This document shows, one piece after another, positions 36,990 through 49,703 of a DNA stretch of 64,000 nucleotides. Position 1 is the first letter of the stretch. Every line of letters begins with the position of its first letter. Below the pieces are notes generated by a model. It ran no database searches and had not been told where the DNA came from. It worked only from the letters and a program-made list of their open reading frames with translations. The position numbers and the translations under genes are program-made. Source of the DNA: Tetradesmus obliquus (taxonomy: Eukaryota > Chlorophyta > Chlorophyceae > Sphaeropleales > Scenedesmaceae); assembly GCA_030272155.1 (NCBI GenBank), contig CP126204.1, positions 2,347,501 to 2,411,500 of the forward strand, written 5' to 3'.

Positions 36990-38390
36990 GCTGGTCAAAG
37001 CCTGGTCAAACTCTGCAGCGGTGCTGGCAGGAGCAGCAGCATGGGCAAACGCAGCAGTTGGCGTGCTGGTGGGAGGAGCTGCTTTCCTGCAAGCTGTCCT
37101 GCAAGAGGACTGCCTGCACAGCAGCAGCGGCAGTAGATGCAGCAGCAGCTGGAGGAGTTTCAGCAGGCGCAGCAGCGGCAGCTGTAGGGCTACAGTAGCT
37201 GAGGGTGTGGTGGCTGCTGTGGCGCTGCAAGTGCTGCTGGCGGCGCCGAGTTGCTGCTTGCAGAGCGCTGCTTGTTGTAGGGCAAGCGCGTGCTTGTTGG
37301 GTTGTGTGGGGCAGCGAGCAGCGGGGCGGCGCGGCGGTTCGCACGTGCAGGGCGAAGCTGCTGCGTGTGCCGGTGCGCGGCGCAGCAGCGTTTGTTTTCG
37401 ATTGTCGTCACTCTCTAGGTAACACAAGCATGCTGAGTGCAGAACGGAAAGGCACTAGGGTGGGTGCGAGGCATCTGCTGGGACACTGTCACAGCGTGCA
37501 GCTGACAACCCGCCTGCGCTGGTCAGCAATTTGCCCACTAAGCCTGGGCTGGTCATGTGGGGTGATGCGTGACTGCCAAAACAAACGATGCAGCATCCTG
37601 TGCAAAGCATTGGTGCCTGGTTTCAGCTAATCAGCATGCAGCAATGAACAGCAGAAGATGTCAGTAATGGTGATATAAACTGCAGTTACAAGAGGTGGCC
37701 AGCATTGGTGACAACACGCATGCAGCACTACCGCCATCATGGCAGTACTGTCTGGCAGCACAGCCTGTGTTTGGCAAACAACGTATCACACACGTATCAC
37801 ACAGTATGCAACACTACCCTGAACCTCAACCACACACAAAACAGCAGCTGCCTTCGTCAGTCACAAACGTGGTGGAATGTCAATCAACCAACCCCAACAT
37901 CAACCAGCCAATCACAAATTCATCTAGACAGTATTAAACTCTGCTACATTGCTGCCTAGCTCATATGTTGACCTTGTAATGGTTTTCTGCCGCATCAAAA
38001 CTCCATGTCAGGCTATACATTGATACAGCATCACTTCATAGTCCACTAGAACCTCCAGGCCTTGAAGCTCTGCCAGCCAATCTACTGATTGCCTGTGCAG
38101 CATATCTACCTCAGTGCTGTACCCATCTGAGACAAACTGCTTGCTATCAGTGGCAACTGCACCTGCCTCAGCAGCAGCACTTCTGCTGACCCCAAGGTGC
38201 CACTCCTGTGTCCAAGACACATCAGCTGCCGCTGCTTTGTGACTAAATGCTGGGCCGACGGCCTGCCAGTCCCTTTGTTAGAATTTGAATTATAACAGTC
38301 CCTGCAAACCTAAAGCCATCCCAGGCCTCCTGAGCTGCTGCTGCCACTGCCATTATCTGCTGCTACAAGGCCATAGTTAGCTAAATATGT
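36990..38390. other. Convergent intergenic region, RPSA and membrane protein 3' ends
   Basis: The first 400 bases are rich in GCAGCAG and probably RPSA 3' UTR. A 70-codon minus-strand frame at 38220-38008 has reasonable composition but lies after the stop of the membrane protein and has no recognisable similarity. Nothing else is seen. Confidence 0.5.
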
Positions 38391-39156
38391 TCAGCTGTCA
38401 CTGCTCCTAGAGGTAGAGCTGATGCGGCGCTGCTTTAGCACAGCACCAGCAGCAGCGCCAGCGCCGCTTGCAGGCCTGCTGCTCAGGCTGTGGAAGCTGG
38501 CTGCACTGCCTGTGTAGCTGTCGCCATTGTTCCTGCAAGCATGCAAGCGTGTGCAGGGTGCGGGTCACAGGGTGCTCAGCAGCACGATTGGGGCCTAGTC
38601 ATGACTTGCTAGCCTCACTGCCACAGCTGCTGCTGCGTGTTCAGACCACGAACCTATCATATGCCATCCATCCTGTTGTCAATCACCCAGCTTTAAGCTG
38701 CAAACTACACCCACACATGCTGGCCTATCTGTGTCATAACAGCGTATAAGATTACATCACCAACCTGTTGCAACCAGGTGTGCCTGTTCCGCTGTTGCGG
38801 CCCTGGCCCTGGCCATACACAGCTCTTAGCAGCTCCAAAAATAACCTTTTGCTCAGGTCTAGGTCTTTTCATGCAGCAGGCGTAGAGCTGCCATTTGCTC
38901 AAACAACACATCAGGCAAGCTACTGGTGTGCACCACAAGCTGCAGCACGCACACCCAGACATGAACATAACAATAAAGTACAGCGTCTAACCAACCTGTT
39001 GCCGACGGGTGTGCCTGTGCCGCTGTTGCGCCCCTGGCCCTGGCCATACATCGCCCTCAGCCGGCCCACAGGGTTCTTGGCCAAGTCCAGCTCCTCATCG
39101 TCAAAGGTGTGCTCACACTCATCAGGCAAGAATGCGGCATCAGGGGTTGCAGCCCT

Positions 39157-39250
<94 letters not shown>

Positions 39251-39346
39251 AAATGCCGTCAGGTTACTCTTCAAGTCCAGCTCCTCTTCATCAAAGGTGT
39301 GCTCACACTCATCGGGCAAGAATGCGGCATCAGGGGTTGCAGCCCT

Positions 39347-39383
<37 letters not shown>

Positions 39384-39479
39384 GAATGCCGTCAGGTTAC
39401 TCTTCAAGTCCAGCTCCTCTTCATCAAATGTGTGCTCACACTCATCGGGCAAGAATGCGGCATCAGGGGTTGCAGCCCT

Positions 39480-39513
<34 letters not shown>

Positions 39514-40006
39514 GAATGCCGTCAGGTTACTCTTCAAGTCCAGCTCCTCCTCATCAAAGGTGTGCTCACACTCATCGGGCAAGAATGCGGCGTCAGGGGT
39601 TGCAGCCCTGCAGCCACAGCAGCAGCAGCAGCAGCAGCAGCAGTAAGAACGCCGTCAGGTTCCTGTTCAAGTGAGCCCTCATCAACAATGGTGTGCTCAC
39701 ACTCATCGGGCAAGAATGCGGCGTCAGGGGTGGCAGCCCTGCGGCAGCAGCAGCAGCAGCAAGTAAGCCAGCATGCTATCACATGGCCTTGATGAAGTGC
39801 TATCATGCAAGTGGTCTCTGCTACACTAAGCCAGTCTTACCAAGGGGTTACACGTGTCATTTACTAATGGTCGTAACACTATATTCAGCCCCTCACCTTG
39901 CAGCCATGGCCTGCGGGGAGCCTGCTGACGCGCTGCCATGCACCGCCACAGTGCTCAGGTTGGAGGCCCCACTGGCAGGCACAACCAGGCCAACTGGCTC
40001 AGCCTA

Positions 40007-40039
<33 letters not shown>

Positions 40040-43000
40040 CAGATGTGTCAGCCCGTCTCAAGCAATGCTGCTGGTACTTGCAGTTGTGCATGTAGCTGGT
40101 GCTCCTGTGTTGCTGGCTGCACACAATGCTCTAAAATGCACGGCTTACACGGTGCTCGAAAGCCTCCTGAGCACGCCACACACATCCTATATCTGTCTGC
40201 AAGCTGCAACTTCCCGCTGCAGCAAGTCATAACAGCTGATTGTGTGTTATCAAATATGCTGTGCTCCTGCTGCTACATACCACCTTCATCCTCAACATGA
40301 TACTGTTACCGCCTCACCTCCTCATCCAAGTAGGCCACCTCCTCTGCTGACTTGCTGTTGCTCCTGTCTGACCAGGCGCCCACACGGCCAAAGCCGGCTG
40401 ACCGAGTAGGGCTGGCCCCGTTCGACATGTTTGACTTGTTTGACTTGTTTGACTTTGTTGGTGAGGCAGCATAGGATACATTGCTGCTGTAGGTGCTGCC
40501 GTCAGCAGGGCCGTTGCTGCTGTAGGTGCTGTTGCCATCAACGGAACCATCCAACTCGTCCTGCACAGCAGCAGTGTGAGTGCATGCAGCATGTCAGCAT
40601 AACTTTTGTATCTGACAATGAGAGAGGATAGTTACATGTGGGTCCGGGCACCATCTTAAATGGTATGAGCCACAACAGGTTGAACACAAGGTCTGAGACC
40701 AGAAAAGGAGAGTGAACACCGTATAACACAATGCACACCCTTGAACACCGAATCTCTCATGTTATATCCAGGAACGTCTTACTGCGGTGCGCAGCGGCAC
40801 CCCACCTCACCGATAGCTTGCTCTAAGTGCAAACCACACCAACAGATAGCATGTTGTCGCTTACAATGATTTGCAGCAACAGTAGCCCTGCCCGCACAAA
40901 TTGTAATGATGTACCAGTTGAAGTGGACATGCGGGTTGCTTACTTGGCCGTCAGCTCTTCAGCAAGTGCCAGCATCACATGTGGACTGCACCGCCACGCA
41001 GCATGCTCACCTGCCCAGACTGCTGCTTTGTGCTGTGGTGGTCTAGCTTTTCTGAAGCATCCTCGCCAGCCTCACGCCGCCGCTGGGCGCCTACTAAATC
41101 TCTGTGTAACAGGCAGCATTGTGCTGCTGCAAGTTTGTGCAAGGTGTATGCCAGGTGTTTGCAGCCCTGTTAGTGTGCACTGGCCGTTACGCACCTGGTC
41201 CAGCTGCTGCTGTGTGCTGTGCCCCAGCCATACATTCAATCCATCTCTGCTAGCATCACGCCGTCGATTTGAGTAGTCCAGATGACCAAACACTTTTTGA
41301 ATCGACGATTGATTTTGAAACCTGCCGCTCCTCACCTGATGCAAGTGGTTGCTGCTGTGCTGCAGCTTTCCAGAGGCATTCTCGCCAGCCTCACGCCGGC
41401 GCTTGGCGCCTAACGTGCGCTTGACAACGTATGCCGACAGCGCCACAGCGCACACCAGCGCAACCGCAATGCCGGCAATGGCACCTGCACAGAAAGAGCA
41501 TTGGCAATCAGGCTGCTGTCAGTGCACCCCTCCAGCAACAAAGATTGTCGTGCAGTCCAGGCCCTTCCGCAGTTGGTTACACATGCAGCAAAGACTGCAC
41601 TCAGTTGCACCAACAGCTGCTGTCATAGCTTAGCCTCCATGTGCTGCCAGCCCACCTGAGCCCAGCTTGCCACTCTTGCTTCGCTGCTGTGGCACCATTT
41701 CCAATCGCGTGTATGTTCCAGGATACCATACACGCAAATTTGGCAGCAGCACACAACCCCAGCACACAATCTCATCAGCCTTCCTGAGCCCAGCATGCAG
41801 GTCTTGCCCCAATGCTGTGGCACCAACTTCGTTGACATGTGCATTGCAGCAGGCCGCACATGCAAACTCGATAGCAGCACACAATCTCAGCCCACAACCC
41901 CAACCCACCTGAGCCCAGCTTTCCAGTCTTGCCCCGCTGCTGCGGCACCATTTCCATTGCCGCCCCATCCAGCGCTGCAGCATTCGGGGACACCAGGTAG
42001 CTCACAAGGCCTCCCCATGCACTAGGCAGGCTGCTGGCTCCATAGAGCCGGTCTGCATTGGTGCGCAGGTGGCTAGTGGCGAGTTCGATCTCCTTTGCTG
42101 GGGTGTCTGGTTTGAATTCGACGTATGCCAAGGCAACGACAGAGCCACGCACGATGGCCATGACACCTGCACAGCAGATATGCAGCAGTCAGGAGCTGCC
42201 AGCTGTGAACTCGGCATATGCCAGGGCAATGACGGAGCCGCGCACGATTGCCATGACACCTGCAATCACAGGGTGGCCGCAACGGCAGAGGTAGATGTGC
42301 AGCAGTCAGGAGCAGGCAGGAGAGCGGTCAGGTTTACACGCAACATATGCCAAGGCAATGACAGAGCCGCGCACGATGGCCATGACACCTGCAATCATAG
42401 GGTGGTGGCAACGGCAGCGGTACGGGGGATTTTGAGCAGTCAGGAGCAGGCAGGAGCGGTCAGGTTTCAACTCGGCATATGCCAGGGCAATGACGGAGCC
42501 GCGCACGATGGCCATGACACCTGCGATCACAGGGTGGCGGTAACAGTGGCAGGTGAGGATGTGCGGCAGTTGAGAACTGGCAGCTGTGGTTTTGGTGCTG
42601 GGATCAACCCTAAGCCATGTGCACATTTGACACCTCCTCCTGTGCTTCACACAAGGCAACTCAACTCAGCCTGAATCAGTGCATCTAGGCCAACCTACCT
42701 GCGTCCTGCACGTTCTGTGTGTTGCCGACTGACGACTTGAGCCACGTCACAACATCGGACTTGAAGCGTGCTGTGTTCTCAGGCGAGGAAACTAGCTTGT
42801 CATAATCCATATCGATCTTCAGCTTGGTGTAAACCTTGGTTGGCTGCCTGGCAGGTGACAGTGTAATCGGCGCAGTCAGCCCGTCACTGTTACGCCAGCT
42901 GTCACTGCCGCCAGCTTGACCAGGGCTGGGGATCAAGCTGTCAGCTGAGTCAGCAGCCTGAGTCTGAGTCTGAGTTTGAGTCTCAGCTGAGTTTGGAATC

Positions 43001-44324
43001 AGGCTGGCATCCTGAGCAGGGCTCGGCAGCAGACTTGCTGGATCTTCCTGATTCAGAACCTCCTCCTGCTCCTCCTCAACCACTGCCTGCTGCTGCTCTT
43101 CTGGCAGCAGCAGATCCTGTGACATCAGCCCAGCCTGATCAGGCTGCTGCTGCAGGGGCGCCGTTGTATCTGGCTTCAGCCCAGCAAATGCAATGCCAGC
43201 CGCCGCTGCTGCTGCCTGCTGCTCCTTCAGCCGCTGCACATTGTAGGGAGACAGGCACTGGTAGTAAAAGGAGTCTTGTCTATAGCAGCGGGTGCCCTGG
43301 GGGCAGCAGGCCCCTGGCCAGGGTTCATCCTCACAGCCAAAGTCGCTGCACTTTGACTTTCCGCCGCACTGGTCAAACTCTTGTAGTACTGCTGCACAGC
43401 TGTTAGGCTCCGGGTGGCGGAACTTGTTGTTGCAGTAGTCGTAGCCAAGCGTCTGCAGCAGGTGACAAGGGGTGACACGGCACAAGCCGCAAATATGACA
43501 GAGTCAATGACGCAGGGCCAGGTATGTGTGCAAGAGGACGGACAGGCTGTAAGATCTAACTGGGGATACAAGCACTGTCCAGATGCAACTGGCAGGCCAG
43601 CTGAGGCCCTTGTCACCACAACTGCAGAACCATTCACGCAGTGAGCCTGCACAGCGTGTTCACTGCACTGCGCTGCACTGTGCTGCTGACTGCATACCTC
43701 ATTCCTCTCCTGGCCATCGATCTCGCCAGCAAAGCGGTCACATGTGGCAGGATCCACAGCACACCACGGGCCCTGCAGCAGGGGAAAAGTATGACTCAGC
43801 AGTAAGCAAGCAGAGCTGTGTGACTAGTCCCGTGCCTGCCAGAAGAGTGTCCGTACTGAATCGCTGCAGTTGCATGCCACTCTACTAATGTCTGCACTGG
43901 CACTGGGTGATGCTGCTGCTGCTGGTGCTGTCGCTGTTCTTCAACCAGTTGCAGCTGACGTACTGACACCCAACTACATTTGACATTGCTACAGACAAGT
44001 GCATGCTGAAGACATCTGCCCGCATTTCATCCCTGCCAGCAAGGCAGGCTGCCAGGCCCTACCATGGGGTCACCATCAAGGTTGGCGCATGCTGCCGCTG
44101 CTGCTGTCAGACCCTATGGACCCTACAGTCCCCACACACCCTACAGCATGCTGCTGCTGCCAGACCCAAAAGCTGCCAGGCCCTACCATGGGGTCCCCAT
44201 CAGGGTTGGCGCATGCAGAGAAATTGGCCTTGGTGCCATCAGCGTACGTGTAGATCCATCCAGCCTTGCAGTCACAGTTGTGAAAGGTGGTGCTGCCGCT
44301 CCTCTCGCTTTCTCCGGCGGCGGC

Positions 44325-44368
<44 letters not shown>

Positions 44369-44724
44369 TATCATCGCAGAAGTCGAACTCTCCAACTGTT
44401 GAGTTCTCTGGGCAGGTGGCAAAGTCCACCCTGCACTTGCGCTTGGCTGCAGAAATACACAGCACACAACAGGGGGGCACAATTACAAACATGGATGACG
44501 CAACTCGCATGAACACACTCGGAAGGATCAGTCATACAGCAACAGGCGCACATCTAGCACAGTACTACATGTCAGACCGTTGCACGCCGCGCGCTTGCTG
44601 TGGGTTCATCTGTTAAACAACACGGATACAGCGCCACTTTCTGCAACACCCTGCTGCTGTTGCTTGAGCTGGCAATGCTGCAGCTGATTCCTTAGTCACC
44701 ACAGCCAGGCTACTGCTGCTTCGA

Positions 44725-44766
<42 letters not shown>

Positions 44767-46297
44767 ACCATCGGGCGCCTCTGGGCGTGCGCAGCGGTCC
44801 CTGTAATGTGGCTTGCCGACTGTTGCTCCTGGCCCCATGCTCCAGTCTGGTGCACACAGGCAGCCACCAACAGTCTTCTCTGCAAAGCATTGCAGCAGTG
44901 CAAAGTGTGGCAGGTCTCTTCAGATCAGCGACAGGTCTGTGCAGTGCTGCGAATGATGCTTATAGATGCGATATAGGCCAAGAGTGAGGCTGTTCAGGCT
45001 GTTGCTATGTCGCGTTTTAACGCCGGCTGTAGCAGTAGCTACGTGTGCTGTTACAGGAATCAGCTGACTGCTCAGGACATCCGGAGACGCGGCTGCCCGT
45101 TCTTCTTCCTGGGATGCAGTGCCTTAATTGTGACTGGCTGGTTCAATCAGCCACATGTCGAAACTGCCGGCTGGCTGCGGCTGCTGCTGCTGCTCAGGCT
45201 GTTCTCATACAAGCAGTCACCGCTGACGGTGCTGCAGAAGTTGTAGAACACGTCGCTGCCTGCTGCTGCTGCTGGTGCTGCTGCTGCTGCTGCTGCTGCC
45301 CTGCAGCAGTTGCTGCTATGCATGAGGACATGCCACTCACCTCTGACAGAGCTGCAGTAGTCGTAGAACACATCGCTACCGTTAGCGCTTGTGTATACGC
45401 CGTAGTACCCAAGGCAGGTGTTAGGGTTCACCTGGCACCAATCGCCCTGCAAGTGTTTTTGAGCAGCAGGATACAGTGTAGCAGGTTGCAGTGGCCACAC
45501 TGGCATTGCCTGCTGCTGTGCCTAGCAGCTGGTATCACAACTCAGCATACAACATGCGCTTTCTGAGCAAGACGTACCACTCCTGGCACAAAACAGTTCA
45601 AAGCTGCAGTGTATGTGTAATGCTGTCACTGCTTTTGCACTGCTGCTCTCTCACAATGGGGTCCATGTCAGGGTTGGCCAAAGCCAGTCAAACACCCAAA
45701 CATACAAATGCTGGCACTAACAAATCCAATGTGCAGTGTAGCAGTGACGACGTCACTGCTGCTGACTCACCATAGGATCCATATCAGGGTTGGCCAAAGC
45801 CAATCCACATGCAAACGCACCAATGCTGGCACATACAATTCTAGTTTGCAGTAACGATGTCACTGCTGCTGACTCACCATGGGGTCCATATCAGGGTTAG
45901 CGCAGCCTTGCCGCTCAATGCCTGCCGCATCATACCAAGTGGACAGGCACTCGCAGCCTGCCTGTGAGACCATCTGCACCGCTGCATCTGGCACTGCTGC
46001 ATCTGGCACTGCTGCATCAGGCGCTGCCGCTGCTGGCGCTGCTGCTGCTACTGGTTCTTCTTGGCAGTGTATATAGCTGCAGGCCAGCAAGGCCAGCAGC
46101 AGTGCTGTTGCTGCTGGCAGCCGAGCCCTGGGCAGAGACCGCCCCTGAACAACGGCAGCGGCCGGGACGCAACAGCAACACAAGGTGCATGATAAGAATG
46201 CTTTCTTGTAAGCTGAAATGTAGCGATTTGGAAGTCTATTGAAAGCTATGTGAAATTGCGCTGCTGAATGAGGAAACAGCAAGGCAGTAGCAGGCAT
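38391..46297 (-). CDS. Single-pass membrane protein with Cys-rich, CBM1-like and SEA-like ectodomain
   Basis: Proposed exons: 46297-45878 (start uncertain), 45446-45341, 44446-44187, 43772-43698, 43452-42699, 42166-41909, 41484-41336, 40560-40318, 40003-39897, 39154-38996, 38532-38391; phases agree, about 890 residues. A basic stretch and hydrophobic core (RLPAATALLLALLACSYIHC) is the likely signal peptide. Two modules follow of the type CANPD.DPM joined over an intron to WC.V.P.TC. Next comes a fungal CBM1-like pattern (FDQCGGKSKC, CCPQGTRCYRQDSFYYQCL), a Gln/Glu-rich linker, and a region resembling SEA domains (KLKIDMDYDKLV ... VMAIVRGSVVALAY). The membrane segment is AIAGIAVALVCAVALSAYVV followed by KRTLGAKRRRE, then a Ser-rich cytoplasmic tail. 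I infer a cell-surface receptor or wall anchor; no named family is claimed. The N-terminal exon may start at an acceptor before GRSLPRARL, with the true Met further upstream. Confidence 0.78.
38755..38825 (-). repeat. Downstream copy of an exon 3' end and donor
   Basis: The end of the exon 39154-38996 (YGQGQGRNSGTGTPVGNR, donor GTTGGT) recurs near 38820-38760. Confidence 0.85.
39155..39750 (-). repeat. Four upstream copies of an acceptor and exon start, each with a (CTG)n tract
   Basis: Each roughly 130-bp unit has, on the minus strand, (CTG)n, CAG and AATPDAAFLPDECEHT. Copies begin at about 39347, 39480, 39608 and 39745. The tract next to the complete exon at 39154 is the longest (about 30 repeats); the others have roughly 5-10. 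Confidence 0.95.
41040..41335 (-). repeat. Downstream copies of the membrane exon's 3' end
   Basis: GAKRRREAGENASGKLQ-like sequence and the following HLHQ donor region recur near 41265-41195 and 41095-41040 with substitutions. Confidence 0.75.
41655..41908 (-). repeat. Two downstream copies of an exon 3' end and donor
   Basis: MVPQQRGKTGKLGSG at the end of the exon 42166-41909 recurs near 41835-41780 and 41705-41655. Confidence 0.85.
42167..42535 (-). repeat. Three upstream copies of an acceptor and exon start
   Basis: Acceptor plus GVMAIVRGSVIALAYAELKP precedes the complete exon three times (near 42265, 42395 and 42525), spaced about 125 bp. Confidence 0.9.
44040..44090 (-). repeat. Downstream copy of an exon 3' end
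   Basis: CANLDGDPMVGPG-like sequence repeats the end of the exon 44446-44187 (CANPDGDPM, donor GTAGGG) about 130 bp further on. Confidence 0.8.
45194..45340 (-). repeat. Downstream copy of an exon 3' end and donor
   Basis: GSDVFYNFCSTVSG repeats GSDVFYDYCSSVRG of the exon 45446-45341. A CAG-rich tract separates the two. Confidence 0.85.
45650..45877 (-). repeat. Two downstream copies of the first exon's 3' end and donor
   Basis: ANPDMDPM followed by a GT donor occurs at the true exon end (45878) and again near 45765-45800 and 45650-45675. Confidence 0.85.
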
Positions 46298-46931
46298 GGG
46301 TGTGCTGCAGCAGCAGCTTCACCAGGAGGCTTGCTAGCTGTCGCGACACTAATGCGGGTAAACTCAACAGTGTAAGCATATGCGCCGTTCTCGGCGTGCT
46401 CTCCGTGTACCCACCATGTGCGGTGCTGTTGCCAGTACTAGTAGTGCCTTCCCCCAAGGTGGCGCTTCACCGGAACACCGCGCAGAGAGAACCGAGGCAG
46501 ATAGCAATTGCTAAAAATGTAAATGACCTATCAAGTTTGTGGTTTTGCCTTGATGCTTTCTGTCAGTGAATTGCCTTGATGGCTAAGAATCGACTGAAAG
46601 GCACCAAACCGCAGGACAGGATGTGCAGGATACTTTCACAATATATGTACAAGGTTTAAACAGCAGACTGGGCTGTTTGCATGTCCCTTCTGCCCTTGAC
46701 CCAAGGGTGATACCGCGCTTTTGCAGTGATGCGTTTCGGTCACGCTGGCGCAGGATCAAGATCAAGAGACCAAAGAAAGTGAATTTCCCCACTTGATTGT
46801 TGATTCTATCAGCGTTGTGCGTGTCAGGCACGCCCATCACCTGACACCAGGACGCCGACACATGCAATTGTCGGGAACTGGATACGACACTGGAACATTA
46901 ACCCGCTGCTGCTGCCGGCACTGCTGATCCA
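46298..46931. other. Intergenic region between membrane protein gene and TRAPPC3
   Basis: Holds the promoter and possibly a first exon of the membrane protein gene, and the TRAPPC3 3' UTR. No coding similarity is seen. Confidence 0.5.
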
Positions 46932-47632
46932 TCAGTCATCGTCCTTGAATGGATACTGCTCGTCTTTGTGCTCTTTTAGCCGCAGCCGCAGCTCGTAGCA
47001 GTCTGCACCCTTGAGCATGTCGTGCACAAACCGGCAGTCCACCTCCATGTTCAACTGCAGAGAAACAGCAGCAGAAAGGCAGCAACAGCAGCAGGCAAGT
47101 CAGGCACGTGTACCAGGCAGCATATCCTAGTGATGCCCGCACAAAACGGAATGTTTCCTGGGGGTCTTGCCATGCTGCGAAGCACTGCCACGCCTGATGC
47201 TGCTGCTCAGCACCGCCAAACTCGTGTCAAATCTGAAGATGCCCGCGCACCATCATAATCAAGCATCGTGCTTACTTTGCAACGGTGCGCCGCACAGCCC
47301 CAACGACAACATCTAACACCAATCACATAATCAACAGGTATCAACAATTTAGTAAGCAGCACCAGCCGCACCATCTCCAGGCCGCCGCGGATCATCCCAG
47401 GCCCATGCAATATCACAATCAAGCACCGTGCTTACTATGCAGTGGTGTTCTGCTTAACCCCAACATGAACAAACAAACAAAGTTATGTAACAAAAGGCAA
47501 TGAAAAACAGCACCCAGCGCACCATTTCCAGGCCGCCGCGGATCACCCCAGGCAGCAGGTTGCTGTAGCGCAGCGAGCGGTACTCGTCCGGCAGCTCCAC
47601 AAAGTCAGCCAGCGGGTTGTCGGTCAACACCT

Positions 47633-47681
<49 letters not shown>

Positions 47682-48877
47682 TAGTAGTCAAAGACTGTCG
47701 GCTAGCACCTGCAGCACAGGAGTCGGGTTGTCATTCAGGTGCCGTCTCACTCAGTTGTGCTGTAGCAGCGCACGACCCGGCCGGATGCTGCAGCACCTGC
47801 CTCTAATCCCTGCAGTGCTGCTGCTCACAAAGCTGCACTGGATGCCTTGCATCAAAATCTGCAGCCCCCTGTTTAATCATTGAGTCCCTGCTGCGTTGCT
47901 GACCAGGCTGCACTTGGTGCCTGACAGGATCTGCAGCCCCCTACCAGATCAAACCAAGCAGCCCCTGCTGCGTTGCTCACCAGGCTGCACTCGGTGCCAT
48001 TTGCGCTCCAGTTTGTGACTGCCGCGCTCACGTTGAGGAACATGGGCAGCGCCTGACGCGCCACCACCTCGGCAGCTTCCCTGAAGCTGCTGCACCTGCG
48101 CAAACATACAGGTTCACAGTGAAGAAGACCAGGCAGGCATGCGTGATAAGGGACTGGGGGCCAAATGCGCACTGTGTACTCTGTATGCACCACATGCCGG
48201 CACCTTGGCAGCCGCACCTGCACGTCAATGTGGCACAGTGAGGAGAAGCCAGGCGGACGCACGCGGTTGAAGGAATGAGGATGACTGCGCAGTGCATGCT
48301 GAGTAATCTTTCAGACCCAATCAACAAGATAGCTATGTAAACTGTACGTCTGTAGCTTTAGCCAGTCGCAGAACACTCTGCCTTCTCAATTCCATGATCT
48401 ACATGAACCATGTGCCACCACCTGGGCAGCCTCGCAGATGACGTGACGCTGCTGCACTTGCGAGATCTGTCACGATCACGTGGTGACAACCAGGTGTCAG
48501 ATAAAGCACGGTTGCCCGGGATGGGGGCGCAGATCAAAGCATCATGCGGCGTTCACACTCGGCTTGCGCGCTGGAATCACTGTTGCTGGTTTCAGCCAAC
48601 GCACTGCAATGCACGGGTTGCAGCTGCAGCTGCCTTACTGAAGCTGCTGTAAACAATATTCCCTGCACCGCGCAGTGCCCACCTGCCCTGCTTTGACTTG
48701 GCCAGAAACTCATCCACCAGCCGCACACCAATGTTGTAGCCCCTGCAGCAACAGCAGCAAACACCATACTAATGTTGCTTGTAGGGAGTGTACGGGCAGC
48801 GCGTGAGCAAACAGCGACAGGCTGTAATGAACACTACTGCATGGTGTGCCTGCTGATAGGCAGCATAAGGGTTGCTG

Positions 48878-48914
<37 letters not shown>

Positions 48915-49177
48915 TGCGTTCTGGCCCTTGCTGGGCCAAACAGTTTCCCTCCAAGCAGCTGGCTGTTCCGAAGCAGCTGCTGTGGTTGTATCTGGCTTCA
49001 CTGGCTGTATCTATATCCAAACCTGCCGCTGACGCTGCTGCTGCTGTTGCTGCTGCTGTTGCTGCTGCTGTTGCTGTTGGTTTTACGGCTTTTCCACATC
49101 ATCTGCTGCCCCTGCATTCGGCCCACTCACATCTTCTCCAGCTGCTTGTTGATTTCGTCGAGGGTCCTCGCGCTGCA

Positions 49178-49212
<35 letters not shown>

Positions 49213-49504
49213 CACAAAACACTGTCACTCTATTGGTCCAACGGCCCCAGCACATGGCACGGCCCACTCACATCTTCTCCAGCTGCTTGTTGACCTCATT
49301 GAGGACCTCAAGCTGCTACTGATGCTGCTGCTGCTGGTTTGAAAACACTGTTAAACTGGATGCTCAGCCCCAGCAAAGTGCATGCAGCAGGACTCACATC
49401 TTCTCTAGCTGCTTGTTGACTTCGTCCAGGTCCTCAAAGTCTGCTATGAGCTGCCGCACAATGGAGCCATATGTGAGCGTGAAGATCTCCGCATTCTGGC
49501 CAGA

Positions 49505-49551
<47 letters not shown>

Positions 49552-49703
49552 TCGGCTGTCTGAAGCAAGTGCTGGCACAGGCAGCAACCGCAATCTGCAC
49601 AGGTTGGGTTAGGCGAATGCTTGTGCCTCACACGCTGCCACTGTGTGCGCTGCAGGCTAAATGGGTTTGAACTTGGAGGTCCTTTCAAATGCTGAGCAAG
49701 CAT
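46932..49703 (-). CDS. TRAPPC3: TRAPP complex subunit 3 (TRAPPC3/BET3)
   Basis: BET3 is a core subunit of the TRAPP tethering complexes that act on ER-to-Golgi and Golgi vesicles as exchange factors for Rab GTPases. Exons: 49703-49632, 49495-49398, 48742-48683, 48095-47981, 47630-47523, 47054-46932; phases fit, 191 residues against about 180-190 for plant homologues. Conserved blocks: AEIFTLTYGSIVRQL, DEVNKQLEKM, GYNIGVRLVDEFLAKS, RCSSFREAAEVVA, VTNWSANGTECSLV, DNPLADFVELPDEY, SNLLPGVIRGGLEM, and the plant-like end EQYPFKDDD. The first exon (24 residues, ending RTQWQR) is chosen because it is in phase and has a GTGAGG donor; it is the least certain part. Introns hold copies of exon ends. Confidence 0.94.
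47366..47402 (-). repeat. Downstream copy of TRAPPC3 exon 5 3' end
   Basis: The PG(V/M)IRGGLEM block with its donor at the end of the exon 47630-47523 recurs about 150 bp further on. A weaker copy of the exon 4 end lies near 47921-47895. Confidence 0.8.
49126..49397 (-). repeat. Two downstream copies of TRAPPC3 exon 2 3' end and donor
   Basis: (D)E(V/I)NKQLEKM followed by GTGAGT recurs ending near 49266 and 49134, spaced about 130 bp, separated by CAG/CTG tracts. Confidence 0.9.

Noticed and set aside
38008-38220. 70-codon minus-strand frame as the C-terminus of the membrane protein
   Set aside because: The exon 38532-38391 joins in the required phase and ends in a stop, so this frame would lie in the 3' UTR or between genes.
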